Assembly: GCF_932276165.1 (NCBI RefSeq)
Contig: NC_064008.1
Coordinates: forward strand, 8,127,001-8,191,000
From: Plutella xylostella
Lineage: Eukaryota > Arthropoda > Insecta > Lepidoptera > Plutellidae
DNA: 64,000 nucleotides
Reading direction: 5' to 3'
Made by a program: the position numbers and the translations under genes. Below, one piece after another: positions 1 to 11,382 of the stretch (positions within the stretch are counted from its first letter, which is position 1; each line of letters begins with the position of its first letter). The notes beneath the pieces were generated by a model, which saw only the letters and a list, made by a program, of their open reading frames with translations, was not told where the DNA came from and made no database searches.

Positions 1-229
1 AAATACTTCCCCCTATGGTATCACTAAATGTTATGAGTATATCGTTTTCATGAAAATGTGGCCAATTCCTTTATTTACATGAAATATCATCTCTGATACG
101 GGTAAATATAATAATAAGCAGGCAGACAATTTCTAAAGAATTTCATTCATAAGTTATTTTATTTTAGTTGTTGCAATCAGGAGATTTGTAAATCGCTAAG
201 TTTGGCTTTCACTACCCGTCGTGGTACAC
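1..229. other. AT-rich flank, no gene seen
   Basis: No open frame, splice-flanked segment or recognisable repeat was found here. Confidence 0.4.
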
Positions 230-455
230 TTTTTTACTATTCTATTTCTATTTTATTCTCAGCGGGGGTAAGAACCTGCAACTGACTCTCTCGACTGGAA
301 CTTTTATCCTTTTCCCTCCAAGGTCTAAACTGCCTTCCTAAGCTTATACTTATTTCCCACCACGCTGGTTCACTGCGGGTTGGTGAGTTCCCATGTCTAA
401 ATGTGCTACATCTAGATATGCAGGTTTCCTGACGATGTTTTCCTTCCATTTTCAT
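230..455 (-). repeat. tRNA-derived SINE, 3' body fragment
   Basis: Read on the minus strand, this matches the body of the complete SINE at 50760-51010: the stretches around the TCTAGATATG word, the ACCCGCAGTG-like stretch, the GTGGGAAAT stretch and the TAGACCTTGG stretch occur in the same order. The tRNA-like head is missing or diverged. The 72-residue open frame here is a by-product. Confidence 0.6.
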
Positions 456-718
456 TATTGTAATAGTATAAAACCAATTTCAGTTATGAAAAACTCCAAT
501 CCTACACATGTCAAGAATGTCAGAAGTAGAGCCTCTCTTTTTTCAGTCAAGCCGTAGCCGTTGACAAATAATAAACTGCATCATTTAAGGGAGACCGCAA
601 TAAAAAGAATATTAAAAAAACACATCCGCAAGCTTATCACAGAAACGCAGTGAATAAAAATTAATGCAAATAAATTCAGAACAAAATGGACGCCACAGAA
701 TAAACTATGTTTGTATTA

Positions 719-840
719 AGCTGCATACAGACCGGCCCAACGAACGGCCAACGATGGATATTTTATCATAACTAATACAGGGCAGATTGCAGCAACGAAA
801 CCCGTTCGTTGGCGTTCGTTTGGCCGGTCTGTACGCAGCT
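719..840. repeat. MITE with TTA target duplication
   Basis: The ends are inverted repeats: AGCTGCATACAGACCGGCC at the left, and the complement of GGCCGGTCTGTACGCAGCT at the right, with one mismatch. TTA lies on both sides (716-718, 841-843). A 3-bp TTA duplication suggests the PIF/Harbinger superfamily. There is no coding capacity. Confidence 0.65.
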
Positions 841-1023
841 TTACGCACACATTCGCAGCAGATAAAAGCATAAACGAGTGTTTCAGGCATTTTCAGGATC
901 TGAATAAATGGGTGGCGCGCGTTTTATGAAACTATTTTTGGAGCTAATTGTATGGTTTAAAACTTTGATCAGAATATTTGTACATAACTACATATCTACT
1001 TACCGCGTGCATTGAAAAGAAAT

Positions 1024-1262
1024 AATCATCATCATCATCATCATCAGCCTATAGCAGTCCACTGCTGGACGTAGGCCTCTCCCAAAGCACGCCACTGGAT
1101 GCGATCTTTAGGTTTCCGCATCCAATCATATCCAGCCACCTTTCGCAAGTCGTCACACCACCTAGCCGGAGGGCGTCCCTCACTACGTTTGCCTAGTCGC
1201 GGCCTCCACTCCAGAACACGTTTACCCGGTCATCGGTTCTTCGACAGATGTGACCAGCCTAC
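1024..1262 (-). repeat. LINE 3'-end remnant, widespread lepidopteran type
   Basis: A run of ATC triplets is followed by the stretch with CTGCTGGACGTAGGCC and the GGAGGGCGTCC word. On the minus strand this is the end of ORF2 and the 3' end of a LINE abundant in moth introns; plus-strand relatives lie near 26225-26400 and 32925-32990. It is 5'-truncated and noncoding. Confidence 0.6.
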
Positions 1263-1384
1263 TGCCACTTAAGCTTACTAACTCGGTGAGCTATGTTGGT
1301 GACTTTAGTTCTATAATTTAAAAAATACTGACTCATCCAAATTTCATCAAATTTTCTCTGAAGATTACTTGACAACCCAGACAT

Positions 1385-1650
1385 CAGACACACACACACA
1401 CTCTCACGCCTTGTACTAATGTACTCCCTTGCGGGGTAGGCAGAGGTGCATTGCTGCACCCCCTTTTCGCCAGTGTTATGTTTAGTCCCAATGTAATAGG
1501 GGGCGAGCCTATTGCCATTTTACGGGCACATCCAAGACCCGAGAACAAATATCTGAGTTTAAACAAATATCTGCCCCAGCCGGGAATCGAACCCGGGACC
1601 TTCGGCTCAGTGGTCAGGGTCACTAACCACTACGCTATTCGGTCGTCTAG
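1385..1650 (-). repeat. tRNA-derived SINE with alternative tail
   Basis: On the minus strand it begins with the tRNA-like head (GGTTCGATTCCCGG, a Pol III B box, at 1580-1595) and continues into a tail carrying the TTGCGGGGTAGGCAGAGG word. The same tail without the head is at 6150-6300, while SINEs at 7569 and 20922 have the same head with another tail. Two SINE subfamilies therefore share one head. Confidence 0.7.
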
Positions 1651-2009
1651 CAGCTATCAGAATAGGCCTAAAATTTCCCATCGACAGATATTTAATAACG
1701 CGCAGATAAATTAATACCAGCCATTCATTAGGGCGACTTTTCCCACAACCTTTTTTAATTGGCGATATGATTGGAACCTCGGAAATCATTATTTTATTAC
1801 GGTTAATAATACATTCGCGGAGCACGGAATGAAATGACGCGCTACTTTGTTAATTAATGGCGGTTTTACAATTTATTTACTCTTTTGAACAGAGCGGTAT
1901 AATACTCATGGGTAGATAGATACACAGGTAGGTATCTACTTACCTACCTATTTAAATACAGGGCGATGCGTGGTTGTGAATTGTAATAGTCTCTACAAAT
2001 AATATAATA

Positions 2010-2215
2010 ATATGTGGGGACATCTCACACACGGCTCTCCGAACCGGTATCGGTGTGCTGATATATCTACACAAATACATACACACATATAATAGAAGTA
2101 TATATCAACACCTCAAGGCCCAAGTAAAAAATATAATACTTACCTTTAAACAAATATATGACCCAGCCGGTAAACGAACCCAGGACCTACGGCATAGTCA
2201 CGGTCACTAACCACT
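2010..2215 (-). repeat. tRNA-derived SINE, diverged
   Basis: Minus-strand copy of the family seen at 7569-7830. It keeps the head (GTGGTTAGTGACC-like stretch), the TTTGTTTAAA region and the GTGTGAGATGTCCCCACAT end, but the B box is damaged. Confidence 0.65.
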
Positions 2216-3545
2216 ACAATTTTGAAAATGAAAATGAAAAATATTTTATTTCTTTAACAAAAACGGTACAAAAAACATTTTATGGTTGCGACCTTCTATT
2301 AAGTGTAAAAACACCTGTGTTAGGAGGCCACAAACTCGGTCGTCTACAGGATTTTGCCAAAGAGAAGCCATAGGCCGAGAGGAGGTAACTCCGAGAGTCA
2401 TTCTGAATAACTTTGGTTAAACGACTTCTGAAAAGCGTGAAAAAACCTTTCCCTTTTTACTAACTTTTTCATTGCCCGTGAGTTTAAAATACTGCATTTG
2501 CAACAACCTTTATATTTTGTTGGCTTGTGATTGTATGATGCAGATGCAGAAGTAAATTACTTACACATCTTTTTCATTCCGGAATAAAATAATTATAGTT
2601 AGGTACACCTTCGAAGTTTGAAAGAAACTTTAAATTAGTTTTCGTAATATTGTAATGAAAAAAACTTTCCATTACCGTATTTCGTAATTATAAAAACAAA
2701 AAGTTCTACTATTTGTTTTTAAGTGCGGTAATAATTGTAATTACTTCATTAACTAGTGTACTTACTGGCTGGCAGTAATATTTTACATATTCTACGTTTT
2801 ATTTTATGCATTGACTCATTATAACAATATGCCAGTGAAATGTTCGACAAGGGAGAAATTTAGCACAGTCCTTAAAACAATAGTAAAAAGGTTACATCAA
2901 ATGAATTAATGTAAATTACACGTAATTTAAAACGAAATGAAATTTAATGACAAGCTATGGATGAAGGCTTGACACCTCTGCTGTTAAGCCATTAATAGAT
3001 ATGCGTTTTTCAGAGTTTGTCGATAGTTTTAATCGATAGTGTAGACTTTTATCGGTGAAGTTTCCGAAAGTATGTCGATGCACCCGACATATAATACCTA
3101 TATGTCGGGTTGACAACCCTGTTATCCAGATGAAAATTGCTGTTCTATGCAAAATTTGCTAACCCTCTCAGTACCGTTGAACTATAGAATAACGGCCAAC
3201 AGCTTTTTAAATCTTTAGAACAACCAAATCAGAACATATATACATGATTTTTGTCACATTATTATCATACGATTGCGGAAAGTGAGTGATAATAGTCGAG
3301 TTAGCGCAATGTTGTATTTCAATTCAAAACCAACGTGTATTATAATAATAAAGGTTTTCAAGCGAAACGTATTGAAAAATAACTAAAGATATCTATTCTA
3401 TTCTATTCAATTCTAACGATATACGCTATTCAAACGACACTACCCACCTCTATTTTGTAATTATCTACCGAATCCCCTTCATAAGCGAAGAATATCAATT
3501 TCAACCACACTAGTGAAATCACGACACGAACCAACACCCTCCACA
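2216..3545. other. Intergenic, upstream of the odorant receptor
   Basis: No gene seen. About 2450-2490 holds one end of the mariner-like MITE family (TTTTTCATTGCCCGTGAG word). A small hairpin built on CCCGACATATA lies at 3082-3110. The region just before 3546 should contain the receptor promoter and 5' UTR, but no clear TATA element could be assigned. Confidence 0.4.
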
Positions 3546-6500
3546 ATGCTGAAACTAATTCAATCGAAATTGGAAGACCCAAACGAGCCATTTTTGGGCC
3601 CAAATCTAAAATCTCTACACTTTTGGGGCATCATCCTACCGAACAATGCGTTCAAACGTAAAATCTACATGTGCATGCACGCCTCTCTGCTTTTATTCGC
3701 GTCAATAGTCTACGTAGACATCTGGTTCATACGATCCGACTTTGACCTTCTCCTTAAGAGCATAAAATACAATCTTCTCACGACTATAAACTGCGTGAAA
3801 ATCGTCACTTTCGTTGCATGGCAAGGCGAGTGGTTAGATGTCATTAAATACGTGTCGAACGCAGACAAAAAATCGCGCGCGAAGAACAATGAAGTGCAGA
3901 ATGGAATCATCCAATCGTATACGAGATACTGCCGCGTAGTGACGTACTCCTATTGGTTCCTGACATGCTGCACTGTGCTCACGGTGGTGTTACAGCCAAT
4001 AGCGAAGTACTGTTTCTCTCCAGCATACAGGGAGAGCGTGAGGAATGGTTCGGAGCTGTTCGATCAAGTGCTAAGTCACAAGGCGCCGTTTAACTACGAC
4101 CATGTGCCAGGTATATTGTTTTTGTCAACGGGAAAATAGGGGTGTTATATGTATGACATAATGTAGGTATTAGAAAAAGGGTGAAATTGTGAGTAGAAAG
4201 GAAATAACCGAAATTTCAGGGGAAACTAAAAAAAACATTTATCTGCCACGAAATAGTAAGGGTGACACTCGAATTACTAACATATTTCATTTAGCAAATA
4301 CACTCACGAGCAATGAAAAAGTTCCGTGCCGACATACAACGACCCAAATTTATGTTTGAACATCTAATTTATAATTCTAACTAAATATTTACCTTTTTAA
4401 TTCTGATGTACCTATATGTACTTCAATATTGCAGACGTCGGCGTCATTAGGCTAGTCTTTTCCGTTTAGGATATTTGGTGCTATTGTCACACTATTCCCT
4501 CTAGGATATATTTGGAGCTGACCATTCACTGGAACTTTTTCATTGCTCGTTCACTTCATTCTCCAGTTTAAAGCCATCCATCCTAAACCCTTGCAGAGTA
4601 CATAATAGCCCTAACCTACACGACGTGGGCCACAATCTACGCTGGTGGCCTCATCAACTCCTTCGACACCATCTCTATCTGCATCATGGTGTTCTTCAAG
4701 GGAGAACTGCAATTGCTGGAGAACTCTTGCACGATGCTGTTTGACGGTGGAGATAAGGGTAGTGTCTTCAGGAATGTGAAGGAGTGCCAGAATCGACATG
4801 CCGAGTTGGTGAAGTAAGGGTTATGATTATGACTTATACCTAAGTAGTACTTGTTGGTTCGTTTATCTAGTGTATGTACAAGTAAATATAAGTACAATAT
4901 ATGTAGAATGTAGATATCCTCACGATGTTATTCCTTCAACGAAAGAGTTAACTCGCTGTTAATAAGCCACCCCAAGCGGTCTAAGTTATTTAGTGGTATT
5001 ACCATGAATTTTCTACCGAGTCCTAATTCCAGATACGCGTCAGTGTTCAACGGCTGTCTATCTCCCATCATGTTCTTGTACGTGCTCGTCACTTCATTCG
5101 GCCTGTGTGCCAGCGTCTACCAGATCACGGTAAGTTAACGAATTTTATTAAGGTTTTATTCTTTTATTGCACAATTTACAGAAGCAGAAATGTATAATCA
5201 GGTGGTCTTAATGCTAGAAGCATTTAATTCCAGTCAACCGGTGCTTATCGGACCAATCGGATGTTTGTGTGAATTTCTATGCAATAATACTGAATGCAAT
5301 GCTTTCGTTGCGTACGATACCGATAGGTAAACGCTTACCTTTAGTTTCATATCTATCAGGGGCATTTGATCGGTTCCCCTCATCTGGCCTTATCTTTATT
5401 GCCCTAAACTCGTTTCGCATAACTCGTAAGGTCTTAACTTTTTTGGTAGAATCATCACTTCGTCAAGACTTATGTGGCATAAGACTCGTTTCGTCTAAAA
5501 CTCTTTTGGCACAAACTTGAAACATCTAAGTCTCGTTTGCTCTAATTGTTCGTATTGGTATAATCTTGTTTCTCCTAATATTATCTTTACAAATACTATA
5601 TTAAGTATGTTTTAAATGTACAAATTGTGGTATTTTTCTCCTACATCCCGAAAATCACTATATTAAATGATCAAAATATCGAAAATGAATGACCATTATA
5701 ATTATTACAAACGCCATTAAACCCCATGGGATCGAAACCTAAAGATAGGTGCGACGACGAGCAAAGCGAGGAGGAGCGTGTTGGGTGCACATTATCGTCA
5801 AAAGCAAAGCGGAGCGCAGCGAAGCGGAGCACAGCGAAGCGGAGCGGAGCGTTTCCCACATAGCGGCCACAAATACAAGGCACTAGTTTGCGCTATGTAG
5901 GGAGACGCTCCATCAAAGTTAAAGCCAAACGAATATGATTACTTTATATAACCTATGCCATAGCATTATTAGGCTATTCATGATTTGGCTATACCATTAT
6001 TAGGCTAAACAAGATTATGCGAAATAATTTTTTACTAAAAGAGATTTATGCCATACGATTTTCGGCGAAACGAGATTTTGACCAAACGTTACTATGCAAT
6101 ACGAGATTAGGCAAATAAATCTTAGGCCAAAAAAGGTAGAACCGCATTTGATACACACACACTCACGCCTTGTACTAATGTACTCCCTTGCGGGGTAGGC
6201 AGAGGTGCATTGCTGCACCCTCTTTTCGCCAGAGTGTTATGTTAGTCCCAATGTAATAGGGGGCGGGCCTATTGCCATTTTACGGGCACATCCAAGACAT
6301 ACATAAATATAATTTATTTCTCTCTCCTTGTCCAGATCGAAACCAGTACCATGCAGAGGCTCTTGACGGCTGAATACGTCATCTTTGGGGTCGCTCAGCT
6401 GTTGTTCTACTGCTGGCACGGCCATGACGTCATCCATGCGGTATACAGCCTTTTCATCATCTTCATTAATTTATTTTCCTAGCTTTTTCCTTATTTAGGG

Positions 6501-7996
6501 TCGCTTTTGTGCGTCATGTCACGCCATTTTACCCTATCCTCTGTCATATCCTCATTCACTCCACTCTCTCTCATATTTTCTTTCACGCAATCAAGCAACG
6601 TCTTTCTTGGTCTTTCTAACTATTACCCCTTCCTTCAGGTCTAATATTCAACACTTTCTTTGTAACGTAATCATCTTCTCTTCTCGTAATTGAGCACTGC
6701 TGGATATAGGCTTCTCCCAAAGAGTGTCGCAACAGTCTGTTCTCGGCCTTTCTCAGCCAATCATTCTTTTAGCAATATTACATGAAAAATATTAATGAGA
6801 TTTTTGGATGAATCGATAGTAAATTCATCTCATTCACACGCAAAAAAAATATACATTACCTCTTTTCCAGAGCCATTCGCCCATGCGAGGAGTCTTCGAG
6901 AGCGGATGGTGGAAACACAATCACTGCAGGAAAGAGGTATCTCCTACACTGAAGGGTTATTGCCATGGCGTGACGGTTAACGAACGGAGTCTCCCGGGTT
7001 GACGTATGCACTGTACTTTATACTAGTATACTCTTCCGGCACCGTCAATCTGACTGGCTAATCCTTTCAACACGATAACAAACCATAGACCGACTCTAGT
7101 GTTTGTCACCAACATGCTGAGATTTGAGAAGAAGCCTCTCAGAGGTGTCATTATACAACACCAATATTTAACAACTAAAACCTGAGAAGAAAACACCTGA
7201 GCAGTCTAATTTCCAAAAACCGTAATATAAAAGTTGTTCAGATTGAGCTTCTCAATAACAGCCTTTTGTCTTACTATACCTACGTCATTTGCAATACCCT
7301 GTATACTTCCAGATATTACTGCTGACGGGTCAGCTGGACCAGAGAGTTTACTTCACCGCGGGTCCCTTCTTCAACCTGACACTCGGCTCCTTTGTTAACG
7401 TAAGCATATTTTGGACAAAAATACTATAACGCCATGTGTAGAGGCTGTCAAAAACTAGTCATTGACGCACAGATCTGTCAGGTATATTATTGTGCCTTTT
7501 TGTGAGATACACGAACAATTTTGCCCGCAAGGTAACTCAGTAAGATCTTTCGGGCGTATAGCGTGTCGACGACCGAATGGCGTAGTGGTTAGTGACCCTG
7601 ACTACTGAGCCGAAGGTCCCGGGTTCGATTCCCGGCTGGGGCAGATATTTGTTTAAACACAGATATTTGTTTTCGGGTCTTGGGTGTCGATATTTATATT
7701 TAGTATCTATCTATCTATGTATTTGTGTAGACATATCAGCTGTCCGACACCCATAACACAGGTTCTACCTAGCTTGGGGTCGGATGGCCGTGTGTGAGAT
7801 GTCCCCACATATTATTATTATTATTATATGGCTAGCTTTTCATGGTAATGGAAAATAAGATTTTGCAGTTTGTTGTGAAAATTTACACTGTACAGTGTAC
7901 CTTTTTTGATAAGTATTTAGTCATTATTTGGTTTTTTTTTTTCAGATACTAAAAGGCGCTTACAGTTACTACACTCTGATAACTCAAAAACAGTGA
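3546..7996 (+). CDS. Odorant receptor (7tm_6 family), seven exons, 395 aa
   Basis: Exons: 3546-4110, 4597-4813, 5033-5129, 6336-6440, 6871-6936, 7313-7399, 7946-7996. All have GT/AG ends and the phases add up without a break to 395 codons plus TGA, the usual size for an insect odorant receptor. Insect ORs are ligand-binding subunits of cation channels formed with Orco in sensory-neuron dendrites, with an intracellular N-terminus. Seen here: hydrophobic segments around residues 45-65, 70-85, 130-150 and 190-210, a long loop with LENSC, the pre-TM stretch ECQNRHAELVKYASVFN, LFYCWHGHDV in exon 4, and the C-terminal ILKGAYSYYTLI signature typical of TM7. The ATG at 3546 was preferred to the in-frame GTG at 3513. 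Intron 3 is enlarged by repeats. Ligand and expression cannot be told; the exact OR clade is not assigned. Confidence 0.93.
4301..4555. repeat. Mariner-like MITE (CACTCACGGGC family), copy 1
   Basis: Lies in intron 1 of the odorant receptor. The left end CACTCACGAGCAATGAAAAA matches copies at 21761, 45857 and 52763; the right end keeps GGAACTTTTTCATTGCTCG. TA precedes the left end; the right terminus is degraded. Confidence 0.6.
5345..6145. repeat. Unclassified inverted-repeat element in odorant receptor intron 3
   Basis: The two halves are degenerate inverted copies. The left half repeats variants of CTCGTTTCGCATAA, and the right half repeats variants of GAAACGAGATT and TTATGCCAT. The outer ends share GCATTTGAT. 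No transposase frame is visible. The minisatellite at 5750-5860 sits in the middle. Confidence 0.5.
5750..5860. repeat. Purine-rich minisatellite, GCGAAGCGGA units
   Basis: Repeated AGCGAAGCGGAGC-type words give a locally GC-rich patch that opens all frames on the minus strand, so the 70-residue frame here is an artefact of composition. Confidence 0.6.
6150..6300 (-). repeat. SINE tail fragment beside odorant receptor exon 4
   Basis: Nearly identical to 1385-1540 (the TTGCGGGGTAGGCAGAGG and GCCATTTTACGGGCACATCC words). It ends about 35 bases before exon 4, so it borders the polypyrimidine tract and branch-site area of that exon. Confidence 0.65.
6450..6770 (-). repeat. LINE 3'-end remnant in odorant receptor intron 4
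   Basis: Contains words typical of lepidopteran LINE 3' ends on the minus strand, then GCACTGCTGGATATAGGC, the same sequence type as 1024-1262. No coding capacity remains. Confidence 0.45.
7569..7830 (+). repeat. tRNA-derived SINE, well preserved
   Basis: The head resembles a tRNA, with an A-box-like GGCGTAGTGGTTAG and a perfect B box GGTTCGATTCC. The body includes ATATTTGTTTAAACACAG and ends in GATGTCCCCACATATTATT with an ATT repeat tail. It lies in intron 6 of the odorant receptor in sense orientation and is the reference copy for this family in the window. Confidence 0.8.
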
Positions 7997-8087
7997 AAAA
8001 TCATTCTAATAGAGCTAATGTATCTACTATTGAAATTATAATTAACATAAACAATGTTCTACACTTAATTATTCAGAATTTATGGTA

Positions 8088-8093
8088 AATAAA
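8088..8093 (+). terminator. AATAAA polyadenylation signal of the odorant receptor
   Basis: First AATAAA after the stop codon at 7994-7996, about 90 bases downstream, in an AT-rich context. Confidence 0.6.
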
Positions 8094-9576
8094 TATTACT
8101 TAACTTCCCAAAAAGCGTAAATATTGCCAATAATTTTAAAGATGCTGAAGTACTTAATTAAGTAAATGATTAAGCGTTTCTAAGTACGGCAGTTAGAATG
8201 ATTATGAGCGATTAAGTGGCGCTCAGATATGTGTAAGTTCTCATATCCATCAAGATATATCTCGGTAGCGAGGCGTCTGATTAACCAAGTATGAATCACA
8301 TTAATCTATGTGTGTACCGCCATTTTGATAGTGCTGTGCTGGGTAATGTTGGAATAGAATATCTTTATGATAAACTAGCTGTTGCCTAGTCCTTCGCTTC
8401 GCCTGAAAAGATTTCCCGTGTGAATTGTGGGATGTTATCTATATGTGTTAATCTAGGGTATTAGCTTCCGACATGTAGGTAGACATTGTACAGTGAAACC
8501 TAGATACGTGGGACCTAAAGTGACCTTAACATTTGTGTTAAATTTCAAATAAATAAATGTAGTTCTCAATAGCGAGCGAGGCCGAAGGATGAGTATAATA
8601 AAATATTGGAAGATGGAAAACGAATAGTCAGGGTTAACTGTTCTGTGCCTTCTATCATTGTAGTATTGTATTTGTAAGTACTTATGTATAAAATAAAGTG
8701 TACTTATGTATACAATAATAATCTAAATAAATAAACAAACTTCACATTGGCACACCCCTATTCTGTATCTGCACAATTAATTCCGAGCCAGGGCTGTGCC
8801 GTGTGACTTTCGCCTACAGACTACAGATAGCGGATTCGCTACAGATTTATAACTCTGCTTCTAATCTAAAGTTGTTGAGTGCTACCCCTGCCGTGAGGAG
8901 GAGTATAGAGACGATGTTTCATGCTTAGTGAATTTAAATATTAGTGTACGCTGAGACGTATGGAAAGAGCTACGCTAAAGGATCGTATGAGAAATGAGAT
9001 AATTTGTAGGTTTGACTTAAAGCAACTGAAATACATAGCTCCTTTTAAAAACTGCAAGATGAAGTGGAAGTTAATCGACCATGTATGCCGAAAGACCATG
9101 ACCGGTGGGTAAAAGAGTTCTCGAATGGAGACAACGTACAGGTAAGCATAGCGTGGGACGCTCTACGGCCTGCTGGACCGACAGACAGACAGGCCTATGG
9201 TGATGATAATACGTAGATGCATACATAGGTACATACCAAGTTGAAGTTGTGCAATCGGAAATAGATAAATATAGTTCTATAAGTAAAAGGAATCACTAGA
9301 ATTCAATTCATAATTCTTAATTCCAATATCTTGTAAAATACTTAATTTAATAAACCACAAATAAGCAAATCTCTATATATCTCTTTATCGTCTGTCTTCA
9401 TCGTCACGCTCGTCACCATCGTCTTCGAGTCTTCGCCAACAACACTCGTAGTTATTCAAAATTATTTATTTAAACATTCCACATAAACAGATGAGATGTA
9501 AGTGACTCCACGGCGGTCGCAGCTCCGAAATTCCCTGATAAAGTCGTGTACACATGTGAAATTAATTAAAACGTTG
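8094..9576. other. Intergenic with a LINE remnant
   Basis: No gene. About 8940-9210 on the plus strand contains decayed words of a LINE ORF2 C-terminus (CGAATGGAGACAACG, GCGTGGGACGC, CTGCTGGACCGAC) like those at 17080 and 26225, with frameshifts throughout. The rest is featureless AT-rich DNA. Confidence 0.45.
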
Positions 9577-9881
9577 GCCGCGAGTAGGGAATACAAGCCC
9601 GGGATCCCGCTCCCCGGGATCCCGGGATCCCGGTCATTTTCCAGTCCCGAAATTTTTGGGATTAAAATATGCCAATCCCGGGATTTTCGGGATTGACAAA
9701 AAAGGGTAAATTAGTATGTTAGGGTATTCTCGTAGCTTTGTTGTCATTAGTTAAATGTCAAATGATTGTTTTCTACCCGTGTGACGTCACAGATGTGATA
9801 ATTTATAAACAAATATGGGTGACGCCGTTTTCGCCTGTTTATGAAAAATAGAACTTTTAAGTTAAAGTTTTGCAATTGGCA

Positions 9882-10385
9882 AAGGTGGGTCTACGCTAGA
9901 CGAACCGAGCACGAGCGGAGCACGAGCCGAACACAATTCGTATAGTGTGGACCAACCTACAAGCCTCGAACGAGCGCACTGCGAACATTTTGTTCGTTGC
10001 TCGGCTGCGTTCCGCCTATTGTCGGTTTTTTGACTAACACAAAGGGTTTTGCTTCGCGCTCGCAGTGTTCGAGGACAGTGATCGTTGTACGGTGGCCTGC
10101 GCCTAAAAGTATACAGGCGGAGTTTTTAAAATAGCGATCCTTGATTATGAAGGGACCAGCTACATCTGTTATAAATCCGGGGACGTGATGTGTGTGATGT
10201 GTGTAGCAGTGGTGTTTATGTGGATGTGCTTGAGCAGCATGTGAGCTTGAGATCGCTATTTTAAAAACTCCGCCTGTATACTTTTAGGCGCAGGCCACCG
10301 TACATACGTCCACACCTGACACCGTGAACGACGAAACCTTGAATGGCTCCGCTCATGCTCGGTTCGTCTAGCGTAGACCCACCTT
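9882..10385. mobile_element. MITE nested in the hAT element
   Basis: The termini AAGGTGGGTCTACGCTAGAC and the complement of GTCTAGCGTAGACCCACCTT match exactly at 9882 and 10385. The homology continues through the CGAACCGAGCA stretch. No certain target duplication was made out. Confidence 0.75.
10087..10303. mobile_element. Innermost inverted-repeat element with perfect 53-bp arms
   Basis: The arms 10087-10139 and 10251-10303 are exact reverse complements, starting GTACGGTGGCCTGCGCC. The 111-bp centre is a GTGT-rich spacer. It sits inside the MITE at 9882-10385, making three nested levels. Confidence 0.8.
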
Positions 10386-11000
10386 AGGTCCAAAAAAATA
10401 ATAGATTATTTTGTTTGGTCTAATAGAGAAATTATTAATCATATTAGACCTACTTTAAAAAAGAGTCAAGTAGCCTATTGTTTATCTTTTTTTAAGAAGT
10501 ATATTTTTTTTTAACTAAGTATGGTCTGACAAAGTTAAATTATAAATACTGTGTCTCCAATAAACCTAAAAACGTTGATTCGTTAGACGTGTTTTTGTTT
10601 GTGACGTTAATCCCGGGACTATCCCGGGATCCCGGGATTGTCTTCATCCAGTCCCGAAATCCCGGGATCCCAAATAAAGGCCGGGATTGTATTCCCTAGC
10701 CGCGAGCCATCGCCTGTGCCCGCGACTGTACACTCGCTAATACGCTTGTGTGTGTGCTTGTACACTTTAAACTTTTCTGTGTAATATTACCATTTACTTT
10801 TGTTTAGAACTGAATTTATACGTTTAAGAGCTTCTTGACCGCGTTTAGCAAGTTTTGATGGAAATAACGCTTTCAAATTTTGTCATAATTGAATTTTTAA
10901 GATTGACGGGTAGAAATTACGTTAAGGAGATAAGTCCGCATTTATAAAAACCTACGAGTTTCCCGTCCAGCCCACTAGACCGACGACCTTAGACTGTGGA

Positions 11001-11378
11001 GTTACCACCACCAAACATTAGCAATTAGCAGCGTCGTTGGCTTGTCAAATCTGATGCAACTTGTATGGATGGATCTGACACATGTTTGGCAAGCGTGCTT
11101 ATGGATTGTTAATTGCTAAGTATGTCAGTAGTGGTACAGTGCCACAAACTTATGAGTTCCGGTGACAGCTCACACAAAAGTCTAATATTTCTTAATTCTA
11201 TAAGATTTTAAGTTTGCTCGTATTGTTAATTCGCTCTTGCGGTGTTAATAAATCCATCTAATCTATATCAATATATAATTCATAGGTAAGTTCTGAGATA
11301 TGGATCAATTTAGTTCGCTCTCACCGGAACAGATAAGTTTGTGGCACTGTAATTGCTAAGTATGTCAGTAGTGGTAGC
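11001..11378. mobile_element. MITE with ACCACCACC ends, interrupted
   Basis: The left end GTTACCACCACCAAACATTA and the right end GTCAGTAGTGGTAGC are degenerate inverted repeats. The family recurs at about 61688-61872 (same TTACCACC end, TTAGCAATTA words, CTGTCAAA stretch). This copy is split by the element at 11137-11349. Confidence 0.6.
11137..11349. mobile_element. Tc1/mariner-like MITE with CAGTG ends
   Basis: Terminal inverted repeats CAGTGCCACAAACTTAT (left) and the complement of ATAAGTTTGTGGCACTG (right), flanked by TA on both sides. CAGTG ends with a TA duplication are usual for mariner-type elements. It is also bracketed by a perfect 27-bp direct repeat (11110-11136 and 11350-11376). 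Confidence 0.72.
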
Positions 11379-11382
11379 TGGT

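Larger units (their letters stand above)
9585..10698. mobile_element. Non-autonomous hAT-type transposon, 1114 bp
   Basis: The ends are inverted: TAGGGAATACAAGCCCGG at the left, and the complement of CCGGGATTGTATTCCCTA at the right. An exact 8-bp target duplication, GCCGCGAG, flanks it (9577-9584 and 10699-10706). Target duplications of 8 bp and TAGGG-type ends are established hAT features. Inside both ends are clusters of CCCGGGAT words, typical of subterminal transposase-binding repeats. No transposase frame is present. Two more inverted-repeat elements are nested inside. Confidence 0.88.

Noticed and set aside
3513..3545. Upstream GTG start for the odorant receptor
   Set aside because: Animal genes start at ATG; the ATG at 3546 gives the usual receptor N-terminus.
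7571..7645. A tRNA gene
   Set aside because: Same head occurs at 1571, 18600 and 20926 with SINE tails; no complete cloverleaf.
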